From the NCBI GenBank assembly GCA_014360825.1, contig JACIWT010000020.1, positions 1 to 37,644 of the forward strand: DNA of 37,644 bases, in the 5' to 3' direction. Numbering within the stretch: position 1 is the first letter of the stretch; each line of letters begins with the position of its first letter. The DNA comes from Chloroflexota bacterium. Lineage in GTDB: Bacteria > Chloroflexota > Anaerolineae > UBA2200 > JACIWT01. The notes under the pieces were generated by a model. The model did no database searches and was not told the DNA's origin. It was given only the letters and a program-made list of their open reading frames with translations. This document shows positions 14,442 through 23,733 of the stretch, in pieces. The position numbers and the translations under genes are program-made.

Positions 14442-15335
14442 GTGAATCTCAAGATCATACGGAACAGCCTAGTACCATACCTTTTCCTGTTGCCTGGGCT
14501 ATTATTTCTTGGCACGTGGATTATCTACCCTATGGTAAGAGCCCTTCAGATCAGTTTCTTTGACTGGAATATAGTGCCTGGACAGGTCAGCGAATTCGTT
14601 GGTCTGAACAATTATGTCCGGACTATACACGATCCCCTCTTTTGGTTGTCGCTAAAAAACACCGTCATGTATGCTGCCGTGACCGTCTCTGGTCAATTGC
14701 TGTTCGGCTTGCTGGTGGCTCTTATCTTGGATCATGTGAGCAGGGGGCGTGTGTTTTTCCGCACGGTTTATTATCTACCAGTCGTTACATCCTGGGTGGT
14801 GGTTTCACTTCTTTTCAAGTACCTATTCAATGCTAGCCCATCTGGCCTGGTCAACTATTTTCTGGTGGATATCTTGCATGTATTATCCACACATATTCCG
14901 TGGTTGAACGAGCCTAAGACGGCATTTGTAGCAATATATTGCTTGGGCATCTGGAAGGGTGTCGGTTGGACTATGGTTATATTTCTGGCGGCGCTGCAAT
15001 CTATACCCGAGGAATATCATGACGCGGCCTCAATTGATGGGGCAAGTGGCTGGCAGATCATTCGTCATATCACGCTGCCACTGCTTGTTCCAACAATGAT
15101 CCTCGTTATGATTATGCTCACGATCGGCGCATTCCAGGCTTATATCCAAGTGGCATTGATCACCGGAGGCGGACCTTTGCACCGCACCGAAGTTCTGCTG
15201 AGTTATATGTATGAACGTGCCTTCAGGGACCGAGAATTTGGTTATGCCGCGGCGATTTCCTACGTACTGATCGGCCTCGTCTTCCTCATCAGCCAAGTGC
15301 AATTGCGCCTTTTGAAATCAGAACCCATGTACTGA
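14442..15335 (+). CDS. Sugar ABC transporter permease, MalF/UgpA type
   Basis: 297 aa; GTG start with AGGAG (14431-14435). About six membrane helices. The cytoplasmic EAA loop EEYHDAASIDGASGWQIIRH contacts the ATPase. It pairs with the next gene's product to form the channel. No ATPase gene is present in the operon, so a shared MsmK/MalK-type ATPase encoded elsewhere is expected. Confidence 0.93.
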   Translation: MNLKIIRNSLVPYLFLLPGLLFLGTWIIYPMVRALQISFFDWNIVPGQVSEFVGLNNYVRTIHDPLFWLSLKNTVMYAAVTVSGQLLFGLLVALILDHVSRGRVFFRTVYYLPVVTSWVVVSLLFKYLFNASPSGLVNYFLVDILHVLSTHIPWLNEPKTAFVAIYCLGIWKGVGWTMVIFLAALQSIPEEYHDAASIDGASGWQIIRHITLPLLVPTMILVMIMLTIGAFQAYIQVALITGGGPLHRTEVLLSYMYERAFRDREFGYAAAISYVLIGLVFLISQVQLRLLKSEPMY

Positions 15336-15374
15336 GCACAAGGCTTCGCAATCGGTTAGAAAGGAGTTTTCATC

Positions 15375-16214
15375 GTGAGCCGTTCGTGGGGGAAGCTTGT
15401 GACTAATATGCTACTCTACACGGTGCTGATCATCGGCGCGATAGCAACTGTATTTCCCTTTCTCTATATGATTTCCACTTCGTTGAAGGGCGCGGTCTAC
15501 ACCTTTGAATACCCGCCTCGACTCATGCCCACTGAACCCACATTGCACAATTTCGTGGCTGCCTGGACATCGAAAAGGTTTGACCAGTATTTTCTTAACA
15601 GCCTCTTAGTTACGCTCAGTACCACATTGCTGGTGGTTCTGTTTTCATCGATGATGGCATTTGCATTTGCTCGCTTCCAGTTTGTATTCAAGCAGCCGCT
15701 CTACTACAGCATAATGATTTTCATGATGATGCCTGCCATGACCCTGATAGTCCCTCAGTTCATGCTCGCTAGCCGTTTGAACTTGCTAAACAGTTTGCCC
15801 GGGTTGGTGTTAGTCTATGTTGCGCAGAATCTGCCCTTGAACACTTTCTTGCTGAGAGGCTTCCTCGAGCAAGTGCCTCGAGAGCTGGAAGAGGCAGCAC
15901 GAATCGATGGTGCCTCATCCTGGGATATCTATTGGCGGATTATGTTGCCGCTTTCCAAACCCGCGCTGGCGACGGCGGCTATCTTCTCATCCCTGGGCGC
16001 GTGGGATGAGTACGTCTGGGCACTCACCGTCCTAAATGACCCCAACAAACGGACCTTGCCGGTGGGCATCGCGGCATTTCACGGAGTGTTTTACTCAGAC
16101 TGGGGTCTGGTTTTTGCTGCCTCGCTGATCGCTATAGCACCAATCATCACCCTGTTTATCATCCTGCAAAGGTACTTTATCAAGGGCGTGATCACGGGCG
16201 CAATCAAAGGATAA
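15375..16214 (+). CDS. Sugar ABC transporter permease, MalG/UgpE type
   Basis: 279 aa; GTG start preceded by AAGGAG (15361-15366). Six predicted membrane helices and the EAA loop RELEEAARIDGASSWDIYWR. Second half of the heterodimeric channel, 39 nt after the first permease gene. The GH15 gene follows after 4 nt. Confidence 0.93.
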   Translation: MSRSWGKLVTNMLLYTVLIIGAIATVFPFLYMISTSLKGAVYTFEYPPRLMPTEPTLHNFVAAWTSKRFDQYFLNSLLVTLSTTLLVVLFSSMMAFAFARFQFVFKQPLYYSIMIFMMMPAMTLIVPQFMLASRLNLLNSLPGLVLVYVAQNLPLNTFLLRGFLEQVPRELEEAARIDGASSWDIYWRIMLPLSKPALATAAIFSSLGAWDEYVWALTVLNDPNKRTLPVGIAAFHGVFYSDWGLVFAASLIAIAPIITLFIILQRYFIKGVITGAIKG

Positions 16215-16218
16215 TTAT

Positions 16219-17325
16219 ATGCAATCCAGCCTCTACAAGTACAGCATCTCCGTTATTCTGCGTTATCAGGACGCCAGCGGGGCGTATGTGGCGTCTCCCA
16301 ATTTTGCGCCTTACCGCTACTGTTGGTTCCGCGATGGGGCCTTCATTGCTTACGCCCTGGATCTCGTGGGTGAGCATGAGAGTACTCGAAAATTTCACGA
16401 ATGGGCCAGCCAGACAGTTCTCCGTTACGAGTCCAAGGTCTTGCGATGCATCGAGAGTGCCCAACGAGGTATTGCACCACTAGCAAAGGAGTGCTTTCAC
16501 ACCCGTTTCACGTCGGAGGGAATGGAGGCAGAAGGGGACTGGGCTAACCATCAACTCGATGGACTCGGCACCTGGCTCTGGGCCATAATCCAGCACTTGC
16601 AGATGTCCGGAACTTGCGCCATGCCTGAGTCGTGGCAAAAGGCTATGGTCCTGGTGAGGGATTATCTAATGGCCCTTTGGCCATTCCCTTGCTATGATTG
16701 TTGGGAGGAGAACGGGGATAGAATTCACACTTACACTTTAGCCGCCATCTATGGGGGCCTCCGAGCAATAGCCGACCATTTGGGTGATCGCAGGGCTGGA
16801 GAGGCGGCCGAGGAGATCCGCTCTTTTGTCTTGGGCAATGCGGTACAAAAAGGGCACCTGGTGAAATTTGTTGGGAACCCAGAGGTAGATGCCAGTCTAT
16901 TGGCAGTAGCGACCCCCTATCGCTTGCTTGACGTCGGAGATCCTCTTATGCGCGACACTGTGGCGCGAATCGAACAGGAACTAGGCTCGCCAAGTGGTGG
17001 GCTACACCGGTATCGGCACGACACCTACTACGGGGGCGGGGAGTGGATCTTGTTGACCGCGTGGCTGGGTTGGTATTACGCGGAGAACGGGCAGCTGGAC
17101 CGCGCGCGGGCGATTCAAGCCTGGGTGGAAGCACAGGCCACACCGCGTGGCGACCTGCCCGAACAAGTGCCGGTCAACCTCAATGACCCCTCTTACTACC
17201 CGGTCTGGCTGGAGCGGTGGGGCACCATTGCCACGCCACTGTTGTGGTCGCACGCCTTGTATCTCATCTTGTGCGAGGCCTTGCAAGACCAACTCAATGG
17301 CACCACAGCAGGAGGAGTATCATGA
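16219..17325 (+). CDS. GH15-family glucoamylase-like alpha-glucosidase
   Basis: 368 aa. An (alpha/alpha)6 catalytic domain only: the opening RYCWFRDGAFIAYAL (33-47) is a GH15 signature, with the acid in CWEE (161-164) and the base Glu315 in GDLPEQV. The N-terminal beta-sandwich of bacterial glucoamylases is missing, so the protein is at the short end of the family. No signal peptide, so it should act in the cytoplasm on imported oligosaccharides, releasing glucose. Its last codon overlaps the GH13 start (ATGA, 17322-17325). Confidence 0.88.
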   Translation: MQSSLYKYSISVILRYQDASGAYVASPNFAPYRYCWFRDGAFIAYALDLVGEHESTRKFHEWASQTVLRYESKVLRCIESAQRGIAPLAKECFHTRFTSEGMEAEGDWANHQLDGLGTWLWAIIQHLQMSGTCAMPESWQKAMVLVRDYLMALWPFPCYDCWEENGDRIHTYTLAAIYGGLRAIADHLGDRRAGEAAEEIRSFVLGNAVQKGHLVKFVGNPEVDASLLAVATPYRLLDVGDPLMRDTVARIEQELGSPSGGLHRYRHDTYYGGGEWILLTAWLGWYYAENGQLDRARAIQAWVEAQATPRGDLPEQVPVNLNDPSYYPVWLERWGTIATPLLWSHALYLILCEALQDQLNGTTAGGVS

Positions 17326-18728
17326 CCGACGCAGGTTTTTCTTCCGTGGCGCCGGACTGGGTGCCAGACGCCATCTTCTATCAGATTTTCCCGGACCGGT
17401 TCTGCAATGGAGACCCATCAAACGACCCGCCCGGCACAGAGCCCTGGGGCAACCTACCTAACCGAGACAATTTCTTCGGAGGCGATCTAGCTGGGATCCT
17501 TGAAAAACTGGATTACTTGCAGGACCTCGGCGTCAACGCCCTGTACCTCAACCCAATCTTCCGGGCGCGGACCAACCACAAATACGATACCTGCGATTAC
17601 TTCGAGGTAGACCCGGCCTTTGGCAACAACGACCTGCTGAAGGAACTGGTCCGTGAATTGCACCACCGTGATATGCGGATCATCTTGGACGGTGTGTTCA
17701 ATCACTGTGGCGACGGGTTCTGGGCATTTGAGGACGTGAAAACACGAGGTGCTGCCTCACCCTATGCGGATTGGTTCATTGTGCGGTCGTATCCGATTCG
17801 TGCCAGCCCGCTCTCTTATTACACTTGTGGCGGTGCCTCGTACCTGCCGAAACTGAACTTGAACCATCGGCCGGCACGGGAATATGTCCTAAAGGTCGCC
17901 AAGTATTGGTTGGAAGAGGCTGGGATTGATGGTTGGCGGCTGGACTCGCCCTGCAGAATCCCGCTCGCGTTCTGGAGAAAATTCCGCGCTGCGGTGAAGG
18001 CGGTGAACCCCCAGGCCTATCTGGTCGGCGAGATCTGGCGCGACGCTGGTCCCTGGGTCCGAGGAGATGTATTTGATGGCATCACCAACTATCGCCTGCG
18101 TGAGTTGATCCTGGACTACTGTGTTGCGGGTATGCTGGATGCTGAAGACTTCGCCTTCGAGGTAGACATGCTGCACCAAGCCCTGGGCAATGCGGCGCCC
18201 GTCATGCTCAATCTGTTGGGCAGCCACGACACACCACGCATTCTCACTGTCGTCCGGGGCGACGTGGATCGTTTGTTGGTCGCCGTGGCGTTTCTGATGA
18301 CTACCGTAGGGGTGCCCCTCATCTATTACGGTGATGAGATCGGCCTGTGTGGCGATATGGACCCGGACTGCCGGCGAACGATGATCTGGGACGAGGCGCG
18401 GTGGGATCGCCGCATTTACGACGCGTACCGCAAACTGATCAATTTGCGGCGGGCGCACCCCGCATTGCGGCGCGGCCGCTTTGAGACGCTACTTGCTTTC
18501 GATGGAGTCTACGCATATCGGCGTGTGTATGAGGGGGATGAGGTGGTTGTCATCTTGAACCCCAAATCCGCCGTCGTGAACCTAGCAATCCCCACAGGCA
18601 GCGATACTGGCGTGTGGTATGACCTGTGGGCGCATCAAAAACGAACCACCACCAACGGTGTGCTTCTGTTCAACCGTGTGCCTGCTGTCAGTTTCACCAT
18701 CCTGGTGCCATCTGCTCTCGAGGTGTAG
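17322..18728 (+). CDS. GH13-family alpha-glucan hydrolase (neopullulanase / cyclomaltodextrinase-like)
   Basis: 468 aa from the ATG at 17322, with GGAGGAG upstream. All four GH13 regions are present: DGVFNH (123-128), GWRLDSP with nucleophile Asp208, VGEIW with acid Glu237, and SHDTPR (301-306). The opening PDAIFYQIFPDRFCNGD is typical of the maltodextrin-degrading subgroup, but the long N-terminal dimerisation domain of classical neopullulanases is absent. No signal peptide: a cytoplasmic enzyme cutting imported malto-oligosaccharides. Translationally coupled to the GH15 gene. Maltogenic amylase or oligo-glucosidase are alternatives. Confidence 0.9.
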   Translation: MTDAGFSSVAPDWVPDAIFYQIFPDRFCNGDPSNDPPGTEPWGNLPNRDNFFGGDLAGILEKLDYLQDLGVNALYLNPIFRARTNHKYDTCDYFEVDPAFGNNDLLKELVRELHHRDMRIILDGVFNHCGDGFWAFEDVKTRGAASPYADWFIVRSYPIRASPLSYYTCGGASYLPKLNLNHRPAREYVLKVAKYWLEEAGIDGWRLDSPCRIPLAFWRKFRAAVKAVNPQAYLVGEIWRDAGPWVRGDVFDGITNYRLRELILDYCVAGMLDAEDFAFEVDMLHQALGNAAPVMLNLLGSHDTPRILTVVRGDVDRLLVAVAFLMTTVGVPLIYYGDEIGLCGDMDPDCRRTMIWDEARWDRRIYDAYRKLINLRRAHPALRRGRFETLLAFDGVYAYRRVYEGDEVVVILNPKSAVVNLAIPTGSDTGVWYDLWAHQKRTTTNGVLLFNRVPAVSFTILVPSALEV

Positions 18729-18848
18729 TATTGCGTTGCACACCTATCGTGGTGAGTAGCGCCGTACCCAGTTAGATCAAGCTCAGAGAATATGGGAGAT
18801 GCGAATGTATCCTCCGCATTTGTCATTTCCCCTCCGCTCGCACCTCTA

Positions 18849-18877
18849 TTGACATCCCACCCTTTATGTGATATGCT
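18849..18877 (+). promoter_or_regulatory. Promoter of the penicillin-acylase-family gene
   Basis: TTGACA (18849-18854), 17-nt spacer, TATGCT (18872-18877), 66 nt before the start codon. I see nothing else in 18729-18943. Confidence 0.7.
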
Positions 18878-18943
18878 AAGGCCCAGAGCGAAGTGATGAG
18901 CCATTGATTGCAGATCAGAAATGCAAGACGAAAAGGAGGGGAT

Positions 18944-21331
18944 ATGCGAACACTGCGACGTATTATCCTGACATTGCTTGCCGTGGTCCTGATCATCGCT
19001 TTCGTGGCGGCCGGTGGCGCATACTTCTTCATCACCCGCAGCCACCCGACCATCAATGGCACAATCAAAGTGCCGGGGCTTCAGGCTGACGTGCAGATTT
19101 ATCGTGACCGCTGGGGCGTGCCCCACATTTATGCCCAAAACTTGCACGATCTCATCTTTGCTCAGGGCTACGTACACGCCCAGGACCGCCTGTGGCAAAT
19201 GGAGTTCAATCGGCGAGTGGCAGCGGGACGCCTCTCCGAAGTCCTGGGAGAAGCCACCCTCAAGAGCGACCGCTACCTGCGCACCATCGGTCTCTACCGG
19301 GCAGCGCAGAAAGACTTGGAAGTGTTAGACGCCGAGACCATCGCCATATTGCAAGCCTATGCCGATGGCGTCAATGCCTTTATCAGCACTCACCAAAATA
19401 ACCTTCCCTTGGAGTTCACATTGCTCGGCTTCAAGCCCGCTCCTTGGACGCCCCTGGATAGCCTGGGCTGGGGCAAAGTGATGGCCATGGATCTGAGTGG
19501 TAACTACGACAGTGAATTGCTGCGAGCGAAACTGCTGACGGTACTAAGCGAGGAGGAGATTCATGAGCTCCTGCCCCCGTATCCAGCCCAAGGGCCTTTT
19601 ATCATCCCGCCTGAAGCCCGCCAATACAGCAGTCTGGTGGACCCGCTTCTGGAGGAGTGGCTTGCCGTCCGCAACACTCTACAAATCGGGTGGGAAGGCG
19701 TCGGCAGTAACAACTGGGTGGTGGATGGCACGATGACTGCCTCTGGCAAGCCGCTTCTTGCGAATGACCCCCACTTGGGTATCCAGAACCCTTCCATTTG
19801 GTATGAGGTACATTTGGTCGGCGGGGGGCTGGATGTGATCGGTGCTTCCTTTCCGGGTGTGCCCTTGGTTATCATCGGCCACAACCAGAACATCGCCTGG
19901 GGTGTTACCAACGTTGGACCGGATGTGCAAGATCTTTATATCGAGAAGATCAACCCCGATAACCCCAACCAGTACGAGTACAAAGGCCGATGGGAGGATA
20001 TGCAGGTCATCCGCGAGGAGATTCTGGTGAAAGGCCGAAGCGAGCCGGAGATACTGAATGTGCGCGTCACCAGGCACGGCCCCATCATGTCGCCAGTCGT
20101 TGGAGTGGAAGACCAGGCCCTTGCTCTGCGTTGGACGGCGTTGGAAGGTGGGATGCTGTTCAAGAGTGTGATGATGTTGAACTACGCAGGCAATTGGGAG
20201 GAATTCCGCCAGGCACTGCGCTATTGGGCTGTGCCCTCGCAGAACTTCGTCTACGCCGACCGGCAGGGCAACATTGGCTACCAAACACCAGGCAACATTC
20301 CCATCCGCGCCCAGGGTCAGGGTCTGGTGTCTGTGCCAGGCTGGACGGGTGAATATGAGTGGACAGGCTACATCCCCTTCGAGGAGTTACCTTCAGTATA
20401 CAACCCGCCGAATCATTACATTGTGACGGCGAACAACAAGGTCGTGCCCGACTATTACCCCTACTTCATTTCCGCTGAATGGGCAGCCCCCTGGCGAGCG
20501 ATGCGCATCGAATCACAGATCCGGGGGCGCAGTGGCCTCACCATCCGAGACATGCGTGATATCCAGGCCGATACCTACTCCATCCCCGGTTCTATAATCA
20601 CCCCCTACATCCTGCAACTCAAGCCGGAGGGCTGGCTGGAAGAGCGCGCTATGGCCGAATTGGCGAAGTGGGACTACCGCGACGAGATTGACAGCATCGG
20701 GGCCTCTATCTTCGCCGCTACCTTCTATTTTCTGGCTCGTAACACTTTCGCCGATGAACTGGGTCTGGACCCGACCGCTAGTTATACCGGCAGCGGTGAT
20801 ATGACAAGCCGGGTGCTGGTGATGCTGATGGAACAGCCAGATAGCCATTGGTGGGACAACACTGCCACGCCGGCTGTCGAGAAGCGCGATGATATCCTGC
20901 ACCAGAGTTTCGCTCAAGCGCTGGAGTTGCTGGGCCGGCGCTATGGGGATATGCCTTCAGAGTGGCGGTGGGGGCGGCTGCACACAGCCAACTTCAATCA
21001 CGTGGTGGGCAGCGTCAAGCCGCTGAACTTACTTTTCAACATCGAGGGGGTGAGAGCGCGCGGCTCTGGGTTCACCCCCTGCGCGGCGGGCTTTGACTGG
21101 AACGATCCGTTCGAGGTGCGCGTGCTTGCTTCCTATCGGCAGATCATTGACCTGAGTAACCTAAATGCATCGGTCTCGGCGCACACCGTCGGGCAGTCGG
21201 GCCAGCCGTTGCACGCGCACTGGGGTGACCAAGTGAAGTTGTGGCAGGCTGTCGAGCATCATCCCATGCTCTACGACCGCGCTGTTATTGAGCAAGATCG
21301 CGAAGGGTTGCTGGTCCTGACGCCGAAATAA
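18944..21331 (+). CDS. Penicillin-acylase-family N-terminal-nucleophile amidohydrolase (S45)
   Basis: 795 aa from the ATG at 18944 (AAGGAGG 5 nt upstream). An N-terminal membrane anchor or signal (residues 7-30) is followed by the alpha-chain region (DRWGVPHIYA, GYVHAQDRLWQMEFNRR). The maturation site is Gly-Ser255 in GSNNWVV; Ser255 would become the catalytic N-terminus of the beta chain after self-cleavage. The family cleaves amide bonds of penicillins or acyl-homoserine lactones; the natural substrate is unknown here. Because it is exported it could act on external signals or cell-wall-related amides. It has its own promoter and terminator. Confidence 0.92.
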   Translation: MRTLRRIILTLLAVVLIIAFVAAGGAYFFITRSHPTINGTIKVPGLQADVQIYRDRWGVPHIYAQNLHDLIFAQGYVHAQDRLWQMEFNRRVAAGRLSEVLGEATLKSDRYLRTIGLYRAAQKDLEVLDAETIAILQAYADGVNAFISTHQNNLPLEFTLLGFKPAPWTPLDSLGWGKVMAMDLSGNYDSELLRAKLLTVLSEEEIHELLPPYPAQGPFIIPPEARQYSSLVDPLLEEWLAVRNTLQIGWEGVGSNNWVVDGTMTASGKPLLANDPHLGIQNPSIWYEVHLVGGGLDVIGASFPGVPLVIIGHNQNIAWGVTNVGPDVQDLYIEKINPDNPNQYEYKGRWEDMQVIREEILVKGRSEPEILNVRVTRHGPIMSPVVGVEDQALALRWTALEGGMLFKSVMMLNYAGNWEEFRQALRYWAVPSQNFVYADRQGNIGYQTPGNIPIRAQGQGLVSVPGWTGEYEWTGYIPFEELPSVYNPPNHYIVTANNKVVPDYYPYFISAEWAAPWRAMRIESQIRGRSGLTIRDMRDIQADTYSIPGSIITPYILQLKPEGWLEERAMAELAKWDYRDEIDSIGASIFAATFYFLARNTFADELGLDPTASYTGSGDMTSRVLVMLMEQPDSHWWDNTATPAVEKRDDILHQSFAQALELLGRRYGDMPSEWRWGRLHTANFNHVVGSVKPLNLLFNIEGVRARGSGFTPCAAGFDWNDPFEVRVLASYRQIIDLSNLNASVSAHTVGQSGQPLHAHWGDQVKLWQAVEHHPMLYDRAVIEQDREGLLVLTPK

Positions 21332-21333
21332 AA

Positions 21334-21363
21334 ACAGGGGGCACGGCAAGCCGTGCCCCCTGT
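21334..21363. terminator. Bidirectional terminator between convergent genes
   Basis: Perfect 14-bp stem (ACAGGGGGCACGGC / GCCGTGCCCCCTGT) with a 2-nt apex, between the acylase gene (+) and the phosphofructokinase gene (-). The A-run before it serves as a T-run for the minus strand; the plus side has no T-run. Confidence 0.8.
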
Positions 21364-21373
21364 GTCCTTCAGA

Positions 21374-22405
21374 CTAGTAGAAAATCTCCGCCAGATTGTA
21401 CAGTTCGGGGTCTACCTCCCGGATCCGCCCCACTACATCTTTGAGTGGTACGTCTACGATCTTGTTGCCTTGTATGGCTGCCATGTACCCGAACTTCTTC
21501 TCTTTAATCATGTCCGCCGCACGCACTCCCAGCCGAGTGGCTAGCACGCGGTCGAACACCGTCGGCGACCCGCCACGCTGCAAGTGGCCGAGAACCACGT
21601 AGCGGGTCTCAATTTTGGTGCGCTTCTCCAATTCTTGGGCCACTGTCGTACCGATGCCGCGCAAATCCAACCTCACATGGCCGAACGCATCGGCTTGCCC
21701 CAGTTGTTTCTCATCGTAGATGATCTCCTTGATCTTAGCACCCTCTGATACGACGATGATGCCAAAGCGCTTGCCCATGGCGAAGCGACGTTCTACGTGC
21801 TCGACACACTCCTGGATGCTGGAGGGCTTCTCGGGGATGAAAATGAAGTCTGCGCCACCTGCCAGCCCGCCTACAGTGGCCACCCATCCAGTGTAGCGAC
21901 CCATCACCTCTACCACGATCACGCGATGGTGTGCTTCCGCAGTGGTGTGCAGCCGATCCAGCGCATCGGCCACCACGGTCACGGCTGTGTCGAAGCCGAT
22001 GCAGTAATCTGTGCCGTACACATCATTATCCATGGTCTTGGGGATGCCCACCGCGGGAGCACCCAGTTCAGCCAGTTTGCCAGCGACGCCCAGCGTGTCA
22101 TCGCCGCCGATGGCCACTAGGGCATCCATATCAAACTTGCGCATATTGTCTATGACCCTTTGCACACCATTTTCGATCTTAAACGGATTGGTGCGCGAGG
22201 AACCCAGTATGGTGCCGCCTACATGCAGGATACCAGAGACGGATCGCATCCCCAAGGGCTCGATCATGCCTTCCAGCAAGCCCTTCCAGCCATCTTTAAC
22301 ACCCAAGACCTCGAACCCGTGTTCGAACGAACGGCGGGCTACCGCCCGTATGGCTGCATTAAGTCCTGGGACATCACCACCACCAGTTAGGATACCGACT
22401 CTCAC
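21374..22405 (-). CDS. pfkA: 6-phosphofructokinase with PPi-type active-site residues
   Basis: 343 aa, PfkA fold. It phosphorylates fructose 6-phosphate in glycolysis. GGDD at 100-103 has Asp where ATP-dependent enzymes carry Gly (E. coli Gly104), and PKTMDND at 122-128 has Lys where they carry Gly (E. coli Gly124). The Asp/Lys pair is the known signature of pyrophosphate-dependent enzymes, which work reversibly. It follows the aldolase gene by 17 nt, so the two are co-transcribed. The donor is inferred and needs assay. Confidence 0.9.
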   Translation of the reverse strand: MRVGILTGGGDVPGLNAAIRAVARRSFEHGFEVLGVKDGWKGLLEGMIEPLGMRSVSGILHVGGTILGSSRTNPFKIENGVQRVIDNMRKFDMDALVAIGGDDTLGVAGKLAELGAPAVGIPKTMDNDVYGTDYCIGFDTAVTVVADALDRLHTTAEAHHRVIVVEVMGRYTGWVATVGGLAGGADFIFIPEKPSSIQECVEHVERRFAMGKRFGIIVVSEGAKIKEIIYDEKQLGQADAFGHVRLDLRGIGTTVAQELEKRTKIETRYVVLGHLQRGGSPTVFDRVLATRLGVRAADMIKEKKFGYMAAIQGNKIVDVPLKDVVGRIREVDPELYNLAEIFY

Positions 22406-22422
22406 CTTACTCCCTCCTCCGC

Positions 22423-23346
22423 CTATTCCTCAGTCCCTCCAATCTTAGCGCTGCGGAATTGTTTGGGCGGACTGACGAAGCCACCGCCCGCGCTGATAAG
22501 CCCAGCGCTGCCGAATAGGCGTATTTTCTCCCGCACTGCTTCCTTCACCAACTTGCGGGAACGCTCCAAGTACTTGCGCGGGTCAATCTCGTCGGGATGG
22601 GCTTTGACCCCCTCATGTATGCCTTGCACAAACGCCTGGTTCAGATAGGTCGCCACGTTGATCTTGCAGAGGCCGGCTTCAATGCCTGCCAAGATACTCT
22701 CATGGGTGACACCTGAGGAGCCGTGCAACACCAGTGGCACATTCGTTGCCTTGCGAACAGCCACGATGCGGTCAATATCCAACTCCGCTTCCCGAACCTC
22801 CATACCATGCACCGATCCGCAAGCAATAGCCAGCGAGTCCGCGCCAGTTAGCCGGATGAACTCGGCCGCCTGATCGGGGTCGGTCATGAGGGCATGCACC
22901 TGTTCAGGCGAAAGTCCCTCCTCGATGCGGGCGACACGCCCCAGTTCGGCCTCCACTGGTATGCCGCAGATGTGAGCGATCTCGACAATTCTCTTGGTCG
23001 TAGCCACGTTTTCCTCAAATGACTTCTTCGAGCCGTCGTACATGAGGGAGGTGAATCCAGCGCGCAGGCAAAGCACGTTTTGGTCAAAATCGGTCCCGTG
23101 ATCCAGGTGCAATACCACAGGCACATCCACTAAACTCGCGGCGATCTTCACCATCCCTGCGGCGAATTCCAGCCCTGCGTAACGGATCGCACCTTGGCTT
23201 ACCTGAAGAATGACGGGGGCGCGCTCTTCCTGAGCCGTCTCCACGATGGCTTGAATCTGCTCCATATTGTTGGCGTTAAAGGCACCGATGGCGAAATGGC
23301 GCTCCAATGCTAATTGCAGCATTTCCTTGCTTGTAACAAGAGGCAT
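22423..23346 (-). CDS. fba: Class II fructose-bisphosphate aldolase
   Basis: 307 aa, zinc-dependent TIM barrel. HLDHG (80-84) holds catalytic Asp82 and zinc ligand His83; further His ligands are in GSVHG (His180) and VLHGSSG (His208). It splits fructose 1,6-bisphosphate into two triose phosphates. AAAGGAG lies 6 nt before the ATG. First gene of a two-gene glycolytic operon with the phosphofructokinase, catalysing the next step. Confidence 0.93.
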   Translation of the reverse strand: MPLVTSKEMLQLALERHFAIGAFNANNMEQIQAIVETAQEERAPVILQVSQGAIRYAGLEFAAGMVKIAASLVDVPVVLHLDHGTDFDQNVLCLRAGFTSLMYDGSKKSFEENVATTKRIVEIAHICGIPVEAELGRVARIEEGLSPEQVHALMTDPDQAAEFIRLTGADSLAIACGSVHGMEVREAELDIDRIVAVRKATNVPLVLHGSSGVTHESILAGIEAGLCKINVATYLNQAFVQGIHEGVKAHPDEIDPRKYLERSRKLVKEAVREKIRLFGSAGLISAGGGFVSPPKQFRSAKIGGTEE

Positions 23347-23399
23347 GACAGACTCCTTTCTGTTTCTTTTCGCGCTGCCGAATCAGACTAAACTGACGC

Positions 23400-23436
23400 A
23401 AAACAAGGGGCTATTCTCCCGTGAGGAATAAGCCCC
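23400..23436 (-). terminator. Terminator downstream of tRNA-Leu
   Basis: On the minus strand GGGGCTTATTC pairs with GAATAGCCCC (one bulged base) and is followed by TTGTTTT. It separates the tRNA from the aldolase operon. Confidence 0.7.
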
Positions 23437-23518
23437 GCCTGCGCACGATGATGAGCCGACTCCTAGCCTTGAGCCGAAATACTTGTCAAAATAGCCTGAA
23501 TGAGATAAGATAATCAGG

Positions 23519-23601
23519 TGCCGAAGGTGGGATTCGAACCCACACAGGGTTGCCCCCAACGGTTTTTGAGACCGCCGCGTATACCATTCCGCCACTTCGG
23601 C
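23519..23601 (-). tRNA. tRNA-Leu (anticodon CAA)
   Basis: 83 nt. The 7-bp acceptor stem GCCGAAG/CTTCGGC (23601 to 23520) is perfect with discriminator A. The anticodon loop CTCAAAA gives CAA, decoding UUG. A long variable arm (GGGGGCAACCC) marks a class II tRNA, and the T arm is GTGGG-TTCGAAT-CCCAC. The CCA end is not encoded. Confidence 0.96.
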
Positions 23602-23611
23602 GTCCTTCAAT

Positions 23612-23640
23612 AGTATAAGAGAAACGGCGGAATTAGTCAA
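23612..23640 (-). promoter_or_regulatory. Promoter of tRNA-Leu
   Basis: Minus strand TTGACT (23635-23640), 17-nt spacer, TATACT (23612-23617), 10 nt upstream of the mature tRNA 5' end. Confidence 0.8.
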
Positions 23641-23733
23641 ACACTTTGGTGTGAAGAGGTCAACGGCCTTTGGCTGTATTGCGGTGATCGTGCTCATCGC
23701 GTCACTAGCGCATTAGTATCGGAGAACTCGCTC

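Noticed and set aside
23519-23601. tRNA-Leu as an attachment site for an integrated element
   Set aside because: No integrase gene and no repeat of the tRNA end found in the window.
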